Source: Candidatus Colimonas fimequi (GTDB taxonomy: Bacteria > Bacillota > Clostridia > Peptostreptococcales > Anaerovoracaceae). From it: DNA of 10,908 bases. The notes under the pieces are model-generated. The model saw only the letters and a program-made list of their open reading frames with translations, searched no databases and was not told where the DNA came from. A program made the translations under genes and the position numbers. Where the stretch lies: NCBI GenBank assembly GCA_018065295.1, contig JAGHTQ010000189.1, forward strand, positions 1 through 10,908, given 5' to 3'. The first letter of the stretch is position 1. Each line of letters opens with the position of its first letter. Below, piece by piece: positions 1 through 6,120 of this stretch.

Positions 1-44
1 GTGTTGTCTTCGTTGTTTAAATGAGTATGTGAGTCAAAATACAT
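1..44 (-). CDS. tatD: TatD-family metal-dependent DNase, N-terminal fragment
   Basis: Only the first 14 codons are in the window; the gene runs off the left edge. The peptide reads MYFDSHTHLNNEDN. This is the characteristic start of TatD/YcfH-type amidohydrolase-fold nucleases, with the first metal-binding HxH motif at His6 and His8. The ATG at 42-44 is preceded on the minus strand by AAAGGAAGAG at a normal distance. The family comprises 3'-5' exonucleases or deoxyribonucleases that act in the cytoplasm. The gene follows metG by 62 nt, as it does in many Firmicutes (metS-yabD in Bacillus), which supports the call. A GC-rich hairpin lies in the gap. Only the N-terminus is visible, so the identity rests on this motif plus gene order. 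Confidence 0.8.
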   Translation of the reverse strand, partial: MYFDSHTHLNNEDN

Positions 45-74
45 AGTCTCTTCCTTTTGTCTATTTATAAGTAT

Positions 75-95
75 CGGGCGGTCATGGACCGCCCG
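75..95 (-). terminator. GC-rich hairpin between metG and tatD, possible leaky terminator
   Basis: A perfect 9-bp stem (CGGGCGGTC at 75-83 pairs with GACCGCCCG at 87-95) closes a 3-nt loop 11 bases after the metG stop. On the minus strand it is followed by ATACTTATAAATAG, AT-rich but without a clean T run. It could be a weak or read-through terminator, or a processing or stability hairpin between metG and tatD. No convincing separate tatD promoter was found in the remaining 30 bases. Confidence 0.5.
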
Positions 96-106
96 GTTTC
101 AACTAT

Positions 107-2038
107 TTATTCAACAGCGTTGCCATCTTCTGCGTCTGTAGTCAGCCAAGCAAGTGATTCCTTACCGTCAACCTGGTTGTCAGCAAACAGAATCATGCCC
201 TTTGATTCCAGACCTCTAAGCTTACGAGGCTTCAGGTTAGCAACAACAGTTACCTTCTTGCCTACGCATTCTTCTGGCTTGAAGTAGTTAGCAACACCTG
301 ATACGATCTGACGCTTCTCAGTTCCCATCTTAACCTGGAATACTAACAGCTTGTCAGCCTTAGGGTGCTTCTCAGCGCTAATGATTGTACCTACTCTCAG
401 GTCCAGCTTAGCGAAGTCGTCATATTCGATTTCGTCCTTCAGTTCGAGAGGAATGTTTTCTTCCTGTGGTCCCTTCTGAAGTGCTTCTAACTCTTCGATT
501 TCCTTGTTGATGTCAAGTCTTGGGAAGATAGGTGCTCCCTTGCAAACCTTGAGGCCATCAACCTGATCAAATACGAATGCATCGTCCCATGCAACTTCGC
601 CTTCAACGCCCATCTGCTTGCGGATTTCAGCAGCAGTTGTGTGCATGAATGGGTGAATGAGAACTGATACGATTCTGATAGCTTCTGCCAGGTTACGGAG
701 AACGTTGTCAAGACGTGGCTTGCTAGCTTCGTCCTTAGCCAGTGCCCATGGCATAGTTTCGTCGATGTACTTGTTAGCTCTTCTAACAACTACCCAGATT
801 TCTTCCAGAGCCATGTTGAATCTGAAGTCATCCATGTAATTCTCAACCTTAGTTGCAGCGCCTGTAGCGATTGCCTTCAGTTCTTCGTCGAGAGCATCTA
901 CTGCGTCTGTAGCTGCAGGAATGATTCCATCGTTGTACTTCTCGATCATTGAAACAGTTCTTGATACCAGGTTACCAAGGTCGTTAGCCAGGTCGTAGTT
1001 CATTCTCTTGAGCATTACTTCGTTAGTGAATACGCCGTCCTGACCGAATGTGTATTCTCTCAGGAGGAAGTACTTGAGAGCGTCGATGCCGTATCTCTCG
1101 ATAAGAACTACAGGGTCAACAACGTTGCCCTTTGACTTAGACATCTTGCCGCCTTCCAGCAGGAGCCAGCCGTGGCCGAGAACCTTCTGTGGGAGAGGCA
1201 GTTCCATTGACATGAGCATTGCAGGCCAGATGATAGTGTGGAATCTAACGATTTCCTTACCTACCAGGTGAACGTTTACTGGCCAGTACTCATTGTAAAG
1301 TTCTGGTTCGTCTGGGTAACCCAGAGCAGTGATGTAGTTTGTGAGCGCGTCAAGCCATACATAGATAACGTGCTTCTCATCGATAGGTACTGGAATACCC
1401 CAGTCAAATGTTGATCTTGAGATGCAAAGGTCATCCAGTCCCTGCTTAACGAACGCGATCATTTCGTTTCTTCTTGATTCTGGTTCCAGGAATTCTGGGT
1501 GGTTTTCGAACAGGTCAAGGAGCTTGTCTTCGTACTTGCTGAGCTTGAAGAAGTAAGCTTCTTCCTTAGCCTTCTTAACTGGTCTGCCGCAGTCAGGGCA
1601 GCAGCCGTCTACCAGCTGTGATTCTGTCCAGAATGATTCACAAGGTGTGCAGTACATACCTTCGTATTCGCCCTTGTAGATGTCGCCCTTCTCATAGAGC
1701 TTATTGAAAATAGCCTGTACTCTCTTAACGTGTCTAGGCTCTGTTGTTCTGATAAAGTCGTCGTATGAAATCTCCATTGTAGCCCACAGATCCTTGATAC
1801 CAGCTACGATACCATCAACGTATTCCTGTGGAGTTACACCCTTATCTTCTGCGATGTCCTGAATCTTCTGACCGTGTTCGTCAGTACCTGTCAGGAATCT
1901 TACGTCGTATCCAGCCAGTCTCTTGAATCTAGCCATTGCGTCAGCCATAACTGTGCAATAAGTGTGACCTATATGAAGGTTTGAACTTGGATAGTAGATA
2001 GGTGTAGTAATGTAGTATTTGCCTTTATTGTTTGCCAT
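107..2038 (-). CDS. metG: Methionyl-tRNA synthetase with C-terminal tRNA-binding domain
   Basis: This cytoplasmic class I aminoacyl-tRNA synthetase charges tRNA(Met), initiator and elongator, with methionine using ATP. The 643-residue product starts at the ATG at 2036-2038, which has a good GGAAG ribosome binding site 7 nt upstream. The open frame extends 32 codons further to 2134, but that extension would begin inside the opposing gene's leader and is not family-like. Visible motifs are HIGH at residues 22-25, a zinc knuckle with Cys130, Cys133, Cys147 and Cys150, and KMSKS at 298-302. An EMAPII/Trbp111-like OB-fold tRNA-binding domain spans about 541-643 (YDDFAKLDLRVGTI). The length suits the long, dimer-forming bacterial type. 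The gene is divergent from an Ala-tRNA(Pro) deacylase and is followed by tatD. No T-box leader is visible; the leader is only about 52 nt. Confidence 0.97.
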   Translation of the reverse strand: MANNKGKYYITTPIYYPSSNLHIGHTYCTVMADAMARFKRLAGYDVRFLTGTDEHGQKIQDIAEDKGVTPQEYVDGIVAGIKDLWATMEISYDDFIRTTEPRHVKRVQAIFNKLYEKGDIYKGEYEGMYCTPCESFWTESQLVDGCCPDCGRPVKKAKEEAYFFKLSKYEDKLLDLFENHPEFLEPESRRNEMIAFVKQGLDDLCISRSTFDWGIPVPIDEKHVIYVWLDALTNYITALGYPDEPELYNEYWPVNVHLVGKEIVRFHTIIWPAMLMSMELPLPQKVLGHGWLLLEGGKMSKSKGNVVDPVVLIERYGIDALKYFLLREYTFGQDGVFTNEVMLKRMNYDLANDLGNLVSRTVSMIEKYNDGIIPAATDAVDALDEELKAIATGAATKVENYMDDFRFNMALEEIWVVVRRANKYIDETMPWALAKDEASKPRLDNVLRNLAEAIRIVSVLIHPFMHTTAAEIRKQMGVEGEVAWDDAFVFDQVDGLKVCKGAPIFPRLDINKEIEELEALQKGPQEENIPLELKDEIEYDDFAKLDLRVGTIISAEKHPKADKLLVFQVKMGTEKRQIVSGVANYFKPEECVGKKVTVVANLKPRKLRGLESKGMILFADNQVDGKESLAWLTTDAEDGNAVE

Positions 2039-2058
2039 TTCTTTTCTTCCTTTCATAT

Positions 2059-2078
2059 CTATTGCGAATGGGCAATAG
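2059..2078 (-). promoter_or_regulatory. Small hairpin in the metG mRNA leader
   Basis: On the minus strand CTATTGC pairs with GCAATAG (7 bp, 6-nt loop) between the predicted metG transcription start and its ribosome binding site. The 5' half of the stem is also the end of the 15-bp arm shared with the divergent gene, but the deacylase leader lacks the pairing partner. It could affect translation or mRNA stability; no function is shown by the sequence alone. Confidence 0.35.
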
Positions 2079-2096
2079 TTGATAATCGTACACTTT

Positions 2097-2125
2097 AGAA
2101 TAGCATAATGGTATAATAAATTCAA
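2097..2125 (-). promoter_or_regulatory. Predicted sigma-70-type promoter of metG
   Basis: On the minus strand TTGAAT (2120-2125) is separated by exactly 17 nt from TATTCT (2097-2102). The -10 is preceded by TGC, an extended -10. The predicted start near 2090 gives a leader of about 52 nt. The promoter overlaps the divergent one completely, so the two may compete for RNA polymerase. Confidence 0.6.
2109..2117 (+). promoter_or_regulatory. Predicted extended -10 promoter of the Ala-tRNA(Pro) deacylase gene
   Basis: TGGTATAAT gives a consensus -10 hexamer (2112-2117) with the TGn extension. No good -35 lies 16-18 nt upstream, which is tolerated at extended -10 promoters. The predicted start near 2124 falls two bases before the right arm of the inverted repeat and about 29 nt before the start codon. 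Confidence 0.6.
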
Positions 2126-2152
2126 GATTATCAACTATTGAGAGGCCAAACT

Positions 2153-2641
2153 ATGTTAAATAAACAAGACGTTTACGAATACCTGAAGGCGACTGGTATC
2201 GACCATTATATTGTAGAGCATCCTGCCGTTTTCACTGTGGATGAGGTGGATCAGATAGAACTTCCAGAGAGAGAAACTGAGACTAAGAATCTCTTCCTTC
2301 GCGACGATAAGAAGCGCAATTATTATCTTCTGGTCATGGAGTCACATAAGAGAGCTAACCTGGCCAAGGTTCGCGAAATTCTCGGGTCCCGTCCTCTGAA
2401 ATTCGCATCTGAGAAAGACCTTCTTGAAATCATGGGACTGCTCAAGGGTTCAGTTACTGCCCTTGGCATTTTAAATGATGAGGAACGCAAGGTTCAGGTG
2501 TTCATCGACCGATATTTCCAGGGCAAGCGCATTGCCTGTCACCCGAATGAGAATACAGCCACCGTATACATGAACACCGATGATTTGGTGAAGATAATAA
2601 AGGATCACGGCAATCCTTTGGACTATATAGATCTTGAATAA
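2153..2641 (+). CDS. Ala-tRNA(Pro) deacylase, YbaK/ProX superfamily (ProXp-ala type)
   Basis: This is probably a free-standing trans-editing enzyme that hydrolyses alanine mischarged on tRNA(Pro), protecting proline codons from mistranslation. The 162-residue protein matches the INS/YbaK-like deacylase fold in size. It shows the TKNLFL segment with Lys45-Asn46, the position of the catalytic Lys and neighbouring Asn in characterised ProXp-ala proteins. It also has a GSVTALG loop near residues 99-105 and HPNENTATV near 120-128. The ATG at 2153 is chosen because GAGAGG (2140-2145) lies 7 nt upstream; an in-frame TTG at 2138 would overlap that site. The gene stands alone between the metG divergent promoter and a terminator. 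The family also includes PrdX-like and Cys-tRNA(Pro) editors, so the exact substrate is inferred. Confidence 0.88.
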   Translation: MLNKQDVYEYLKATGIDHYIVEHPAVFTVDEVDQIELPERETETKNLFLRDDKKRNYYLLVMESHKRANLAKVREILGSRPLKFASEKDLLEIMGLLKGSVTALGILNDEERKVQVFIDRYFQGKRIACHPNENTATVYMNTDDLVKIIKDHGNPLDYIDLE

Positions 2642-2653
2642 CCACAAATGAAA

Positions 2654-2689
2654 AACTCTTTATGATGTACCTGCGCATCATAAAGAGTT
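2654..2689. terminator. Bidirectional rho-independent terminator
   Basis: AACTCTTTATGATG (2654-2667) pairs perfectly with CATCATAAAGAGTT (2676-2689) around an 8-nt loop. On the plus strand the stem is followed by a T-rich tract (CTTCTTATTTAA), and on the minus strand by TTTTTCATTT. It lies in the 84-bp gap between two convergent genes and should stop transcripts of both the deacylase and the subtilase. Confidence 0.92.
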
Positions 2690-2725
2690 CTTCTTATTTA
2701 ATAACTTATCCCAAATTATTAACCC

Positions 2726-5212
2726 TTATTTTGTCTTCTTTGCCTTAGCTGATGACCAGCTTGAATAGTAATACTTGCCACCAACCTTGATGTATGTTCT
2801 AACGTGAACATAGTATGTTGTCTTTCTGCTAAGGCCCTTAATCTTCTTGTAATACTTAGTATATCCACTTACTGTGTAAGTCTTAACTCCTGTTGTGAAC
2901 TTGGAGTCCTTAGCGATCTGTACCTGATATCCTCCGATTCTGTATGTAGGCATCTTGGATGTCTGCTTATACCACTTGGCAGTGATTGCACCCTTGGCAG
3001 CTGTCGGAGCCTTAATTGATGCGCCCTTCGGATTGATGTTAAATGATACGCTTCTTGTACCTGTGTAAGTTTCATCATTGAATGTTACCTTTGCTGTGTA
3101 AGTTCCAATATTCTTTCTTCCACTTGGGTAATTGAGAACGTATTCTGATGGATCAACTACTTCACCATCCGCATCAAGTACTGTTACATCTGGGTTCTTG
3201 ACACTACCGTTATATGTGTAGTTGTATGTGCTAAGTTTAACTGTACCGTTAAACTCTATTGGCTGATCATTTGTCTGACCGTTATCGTCACCGTCAGAGT
3301 TATCTGCACCATCGCCACCGCCGATGTTACTGTTGTCACCAGGTGTTCCTGGAACAGTTACTTCATCTGAACCACCGTTACCACCATTGCCGTTTCCAAC
3401 ACCTGTTGTCGGCTGGTCGCTGCCACTGCCAGTTCCTGGGTTACCGCTACCGAATCCTGGAGTTGAAGGATTTGTTGGGTTTGTTGGATTAGCCGGCTGA
3501 GTTGTTGTTGGCTGTGTTGGGTTCTGAGTTGTTGGTGATGTAGTTGTTGGCGCTGTAGTAGTTGGCTGAGTTGCTGTTGGCTGTGTTGAAGTCTGAGTTG
3601 TTGGAACGACTTCAGCTGGGCCAAGGTACTGGAGGGCCGCGTAAGCGTCGATTGCGCCTGCGCTACCAGTTGACTTGCCGCGATTATTCGCGGATGTGTT
3701 AACTGGGTGAGCTGTCTTGTAAATTGCTTCCTTTGCACGGTCAACAGTGAGGCTAGGATGGTCAACCCAAAGGAGTGCCATGATGCCTGCTACCAGTGGT
3801 GATGCAACTGATGTACCTGACATGTACACGTACTTGCTGCCTGTGTATGTATTGATGCAGCTTGTACCAGGAGCACTGATGTCCTTTGACGCGTTGTAGT
3901 CTGACCACTTAGCGTTAGTTCCGTTCTTCTCTAAAGCAGTTACTGAAACGCAGTCTGCGAAGTCCGAAGGGTAACTTGGGTCTGTAATCGGATTACCGCT
4001 TGCATCGCCGTTACCACCTGCGCATACTGTTACAACATTATGTTCGTCCTTCATCTCCTTGATATACGTTTCAAGAAGATCGTCGTAATAACCTCTTGTA
4101 TATCCACCGAGACTCATGTTGATAACGTGAAGGTTTGTTACCTGCTTAGTCTCGATTAGATTGTCCAGATATGTGTATGCTCTGCAAAGTGAGCTTGAAT
4201 AGCATGCACCGTTTGCGTCAAATACCTTGATAGGAATAACCTTGGCATTGTATGAAGTACCAACAACGCCTGTATCGTTATTAGCTGTCGCTGCGATCAT
4301 GCCGGCAACGTGAGTGCCGTGACCGTTAGGGTCAGTACTTACGCCAGTTGTAACTGTTGTTGTTGATGTATCTGCTGCGTGAGTCAGATCGATGTTAGCC
4401 TTAAGGTCTGGGTGAGATGCTTCAACACCTGTATCCAGAACTGCTACTGAAACCTTGCCATTAGTCTTAGCAATGCTCCATGCGTTCTTAAGGTTAGCGC
4501 CGCAGTAGTTGTTAAATGTGCTGTCCCATGGATTGAGATAATGCTCGTAGCCAGCATATGTATCGTTAACTGATACAGCCATTGGGTCCATCTGCGTATC
4601 AGCAGACACCTGAATCTGGTCAACCAGTTCGTACTTCAGATCCAGCTGAACGTGAGCTACCTGTGGGTTCGCTTCAATTGCCTTCATTGTATCGTTGATG
4701 TCTTCGTAGTTAGTTACTGTCATTTCAACTACAGCGCCGTCACCTGCGATACCATCGCTGATTACTTCAACGTCGCTTACCTTAGCAGTCATATCCTGAA
4801 CCAGTTCTTCAGCCTGCTCTTCAGCAACTTCCTGAACGTCTGCGTTTACCTTCTTCTCAGTAACATCGAAGCCTTCAGCCTTGATTTCCTTAGTGCATTC
4901 AGCGTTCTTCTCGTATACTACCAGGATCTGGTTTTCTTCAGTTCCTACGATTTCTTCTGCAAAAGTTTCAACGTCGCTCTCTTCAGTAACCGCCTCGCTG
5001 CCCTCAGTAGCTTCCTCTTGGTCCCCTTCTGCTGGCTGCGCAGCTTCAGTTTCTTCAGTAACTTCCTTATCATCAACAAGAAGCTGGTCTTGCTCGCTTG
5101 CAATTCCATATTCAGTTGTCTCGTCAGTATCAGCAAACACTGCCTGAGGTACCATAGTTAACACCATGATTGCGGCAATTATTAAGCTTGCTAATTTCTT
5201 AGGGTACTTCAT
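2726..5212 (-). CDS. Secreted subtilisin-like serine protease (peptidase S8), multidomain
   Basis: This 828-residue exported protease has, in order, a signal peptide (1-27, probable cut after AVFA) and a Glu/Asp-rich segment (about 28-95). An I9-like propeptide follows (about 95-195, starting ILVVYE and ending ANPQVAHVQLDLKYEL). The S8 catalytic domain spans about 235-530, with Asp260 (VAVLDTG), His298 (NGHGTHVAG), oxyanion Asn401 (CAGGNG) and Ser468 (SGTSVASP). Next come a Thr/Pro/Gln-rich then Gly/Asn/Asp-rich linker (about 536-650), an Ig-like bacterial domain (about 653-728) and a Lys/Tyr-rich Fn3-like domain (about 733-828). No LPXTG or SLH anchor is present. The basic C-terminal modules may hold it to the cell surface or a polymer. 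The start has GGAAG 7 nt upstream. The gene is monocistronic, with its own promoter region and a terminator downstream. The substrate is unknown. Confidence 0.93.
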   Translation of the reverse strand: MKYPKKLASLIIAAIMVLTMVPQAVFADTDETTEYGIASEQDQLLVDDKEVTEETEAAQPAEGDQEEATEGSEAVTEESDVETFAEEIVGTEENQILVVYEKNAECTKEIKAEGFDVTEKKVNADVQEVAEEQAEELVQDMTAKVSDVEVISDGIAGDGAVVEMTVTNYEDINDTMKAIEANPQVAHVQLDLKYELVDQIQVSADTQMDPMAVSVNDTYAGYEHYLNPWDSTFNNYCGANLKNAWSIAKTNGKVSVAVLDTGVEASHPDLKANIDLTHAADTSTTTVTTGVSTDPNGHGTHVAGMIAATANNDTGVVGTSYNAKVIPIKVFDANGACYSSSLCRAYTYLDNLIETKQVTNLHVINMSLGGYTRGYYDDLLETYIKEMKDEHNVVTVCAGGNGDASGNPITDPSYPSDFADCVSVTALEKNGTNAKWSDYNASKDISAPGTSCINTYTGSKYVYMSGTSVASPLVAGIMALLWVDHPSLTVDRAKEAIYKTAHPVNTSANNRGKSTGSAGAIDAYAALQYLGPAEVVPTTQTSTQPTATQPTTTAPTTTSPTTQNPTQPTTTQPANPTNPTNPSTPGFGSGNPGTGSGSDQPTTGVGNGNGGNGGSDEVTVPGTPGDNSNIGGGDGADNSDGDDNGQTNDQPIEFNGTVKLSTYNYTYNGSVKNPDVTVLDADGEVVDPSEYVLNYPSGRKNIGTYTAKVTFNDETYTGTRSVSFNINPKGASIKAPTAAKGAITAKWYKQTSKMPTYRIGGYQVQIAKDSKFTTGVKTYTVSGYTKYYKKIKGLSRKTTYYVHVRTYIKVGGKYYYSSWSSAKAKKTK
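3507..3604 (-). repeat. Degenerate in-frame repeats encoding the Thr/Pro/Gln linker
   Basis: A 29-bp unit at 3507-3535 recurs at 3576-3604 with 26 of 29 bases identical (two 13-bp identical blocks around a 3-base change). The copies are offset by 69 bp, which is 23 codons, so the frame is kept. It encodes the PTT/TQP-rich low-complexity linker between the catalytic domain and the C-terminal modules of the subtilase. Such repeats can vary in copy number between strains. Confidence 0.7.
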
Positions 5213-5239
5213 TTCTTCACTTCCTGTTTTGTTGTCAGT

Positions 5240-5248
5240 TCTATACCA
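5240..5248 (-). promoter_or_regulatory. Candidate proximal promoter of the subtilase (extended -10)
   Basis: On the minus strand TGGTATAGA provides an extended -10 (TATAGA at 5240-5245). There is no consensus -35; the -35 position falls inside the downstream TGTAAC box pair. That arrangement would suit a promoter activated by a bound response regulator. It competes with the TATAAT candidate at 5278-5283, and the sequence alone cannot settle which is used. Confidence 0.35.
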
Positions 5249-5252
5249 ATTC

Positions 5253-5275
5253 TAAAATGTAACCATTTTGTAACC
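5253..5275. promoter_or_regulatory. WalR/OmpR-family-like box, gene-proximal copy
   Basis: On the plus strand this reads TAAAATG TAACC ATTT TGTAACC, that is TGTAAC-N5-TGTAAC (hexamers at 5258-5263 and 5269-5274). The 11-bp periodicity puts both half-sites on one face of the helix. It fits the published WalR (YycF) consensus TGTWAH-N5-TGTWAH from Bacillus and Staphylococcus. A near-identical copy lies 95 bp upstream. The box overlaps the predicted start of the TATAAT promoter and the -35 position of the proximal one. Confidence 0.6.
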
Positions 5276-5277
5276 TA

Positions 5278-5283
5278 ATTATA
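5278..5283 (-). promoter_or_regulatory. Candidate distal -10 of the subtilase promoter
   Basis: On the minus strand GGTATAATTAGG contains a perfect TATAAT. The -35 position (around 5301-5306) reads AGGAAA, a poor match, and is partly covered by the 10-bp palindrome AATCGCGATT (5293-5302). The predicted start near 5271 lies within the gene-proximal TGTAAC box pair, so a bound regulator would be expected to block this promoter. Confidence 0.45.
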
Positions 5284-5347
5284 CCTAAACGTAATCGCGA
5301 TTTCCTTTTTTTTGATTAATTTTCAGACAATTTTACAGAATATGGGT

Positions 5348-5370
5348 TAAAATGTAACCAATATGTAACC
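5348..5370. promoter_or_regulatory. WalR/OmpR-family-like box, distal copy
   Basis: The plus strand carries TGTAAC at 5353-5358, five bases, then TGTAAC at 5364-5369. It shares the 13-bp block TAAAATGTAACCA and the final TGTAACC with the copy at 5253-5275. It lies between the terminator of the upstream operon and the subtilase promoter candidates, so its most likely target is the subtilase. Confidence 0.6.
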
Positions 5371-5386
5371 TTTTGAGGCAATAAAA

Positions 5387-5417
5387 GACCCAATATGTAG
5401 ATTTGCCATATTGGGTC
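5387..5417 (-). terminator. Terminator of the purine operon
   Basis: GACCCAATATG (5387-5397) pairs perfectly with CATATTGGGTC (5407-5417), giving an 11-bp stem and 9-nt loop. On the minus strand it is followed directly by TTTTATTG and preceded by A-rich sequence, a typical intrinsic terminator 14 nt past the last gene. On the plus strand it is followed by GGTTTTTTG and could also stop antisense transcripts. Confidence 0.88.
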
Positions 5418-5431
5418 GGTTTTTTGTTTAT

Positions 5432-6067
5432 TTATTTTTTGTACTCTGGTCTATAAAGTCTAACCTTGTTGTACTGGATAATCAGATCAACAATATCTTC
5501 AATTTCTGCGAAGCCGCTGTCGATGCTCAGGCTGTAGTTCTGATGCTCTGCCCACTTACGACCTGTGTGATAGTTGTAGTAGTTAGCACGAGCTTTATCA
5601 GTATCCTTCATGACTTTTCTTACATCTTCTTCAGGAATTCCGTATTCCTGAACAGCACGGCGGATCTTATCCTCCTCTTCTGCATAGATGAAGATGTGGC
5701 TAGCTTCAGGAACGTTCTTGAGAATATAGTCGGAACAACGTCCAACGATAACGCATGAACCTTCGTCAGCAATCTTGCGGATAGTTTCGAACTGTGCCAG
5801 GAAGAATCTCTCATTAAGAGATAAGCTGTCTGGACCAGCGTCTCTAGTACCCATTACAGATGACAGACTATATAAGAAGGAATTTTTTGCTTTCTTATGA
5901 GCTTCCTGCATCATTTCTTTGCTGAAACCTGATTCTTCGGCAATTCTATCAAGGAGCTGCTTGTCGTAGAATGGAACGCCCAGTCTATCAGCAAGCCTCT
6001 TGCCTATAAGTCTGCCGCCGCTGCCAAATTCTCTACTTATTGTAATTATAGTTTTCTTCTCAGTCAT
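5432..6067 (-). CDS. Cytidylate kinase-like P-loop protein
   Basis: This 211-residue protein matches the cytidylate-kinase-like family (Cytidylate_kin2 type) common in Clostridia. It has an N-terminal beta strand followed by a P-loop-like SREFGSGGRLIGKRLA (residues 11-26), then a VPFYDKQLL segment (31-39) and VIVGRCSDYIL (106-116). A helical C-terminus carries an Arg/Lys-rich RRAVQEYGIPEEDVRKVM region like the lid of nucleoside monophosphate kinases. The family is presumed to bind nucleotide triphosphate, but its real substrate is not established, so true CMP kinase activity should not be assumed. The start has AGAAAGGAAG 7 nt upstream. It follows purD by 40 nt with no terminator between and is the last gene of the purine operon. 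Confidence 0.85.
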   Translation of the reverse strand: MTEKKTIITISREFGSGGRLIGKRLADRLGVPFYDKQLLDRIAEESGFSKEMMQEAHKKAKNSFLYSLSSVMGTRDAGPDSLSLNERFFLAQFETIRKIADEGSCVIVGRCSDYILKNVPEASHIFIYAEEEDKIRRAVQEYGIPEEDVRKVMKDTDKARANYYNYHTGRKWAEHQNYSLSIDSGFAEIEDIVDLIIQYNKVRLYRPEYKK

Positions 6068-6100
6068 AATTACACTTCCTTTCTAGCCAATGTACGTTTG

Positions 6101-6120
6101 TCTTCTATTATCTTCTATTA
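6101..6120. repeat. Tandem 10-bp duplication at the purD stop
   Basis: TCTTCTATTA occurs twice in direct succession (6101-6110 and 6111-6120). On the minus strand the duplicated unit encodes the last Asn-Arg-Arg codons, and the junction supplies the TAA stop, closely followed by TAG. A slippage duplication may have set the present C-terminus of PurD. Confidence 0.6.

Larger units (their letters stand above)
2073..2140. repeat. Perfect 15-bp inverted repeat framing the divergent promoters
   Basis: CAATAGTTGATAATC at 2073-2087 is the exact reverse complement of GATTATCAACTATTG at 2126-2140, with 38 bp between them. The arms lie just downstream of both predicted transcription starts. The metG and deacylase mRNAs would therefore carry the same 15 nt within their first 20 bases. 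Likely roles are paired operators for a common regulator or a shared 5' mRNA element. A recombinational inversion site is a less likely reading given the short interval. Confidence 0.8.

Noticed and set aside
2039..2096. T-box or S-box riboswitch upstream of metG
   Set aside because: The predicted leader is only about 52 nt, with one 7-bp hairpin and no T-box sequence, specifier loop or terminator/antiterminator pair.
2039..2134. 32-codon N-terminal extension of MetG
   Set aside because: It would run through the predicted metG promoter and one arm of the inverted repeat. MANNKGKYYITT is the natural family start and has a good ribosome binding site.
3358..3765. Minus-strand 135-codon Gln/Leu-rich frame within the subtilase
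   Set aside because: Its repeats come from reading the Thr/Pro linker in another frame; the catalytic and linker frame is continuous and conserved.
4652..5161. Plus-strand 169-codon open frame opposite the subtilase N-terminus
   Set aside because: It is rich in Ser, Phe, Leu and Val as the complement of Glu/Asp/Lys codons. It has no ribosome binding site or family-like motif and lies wholly inside a convincing gene.
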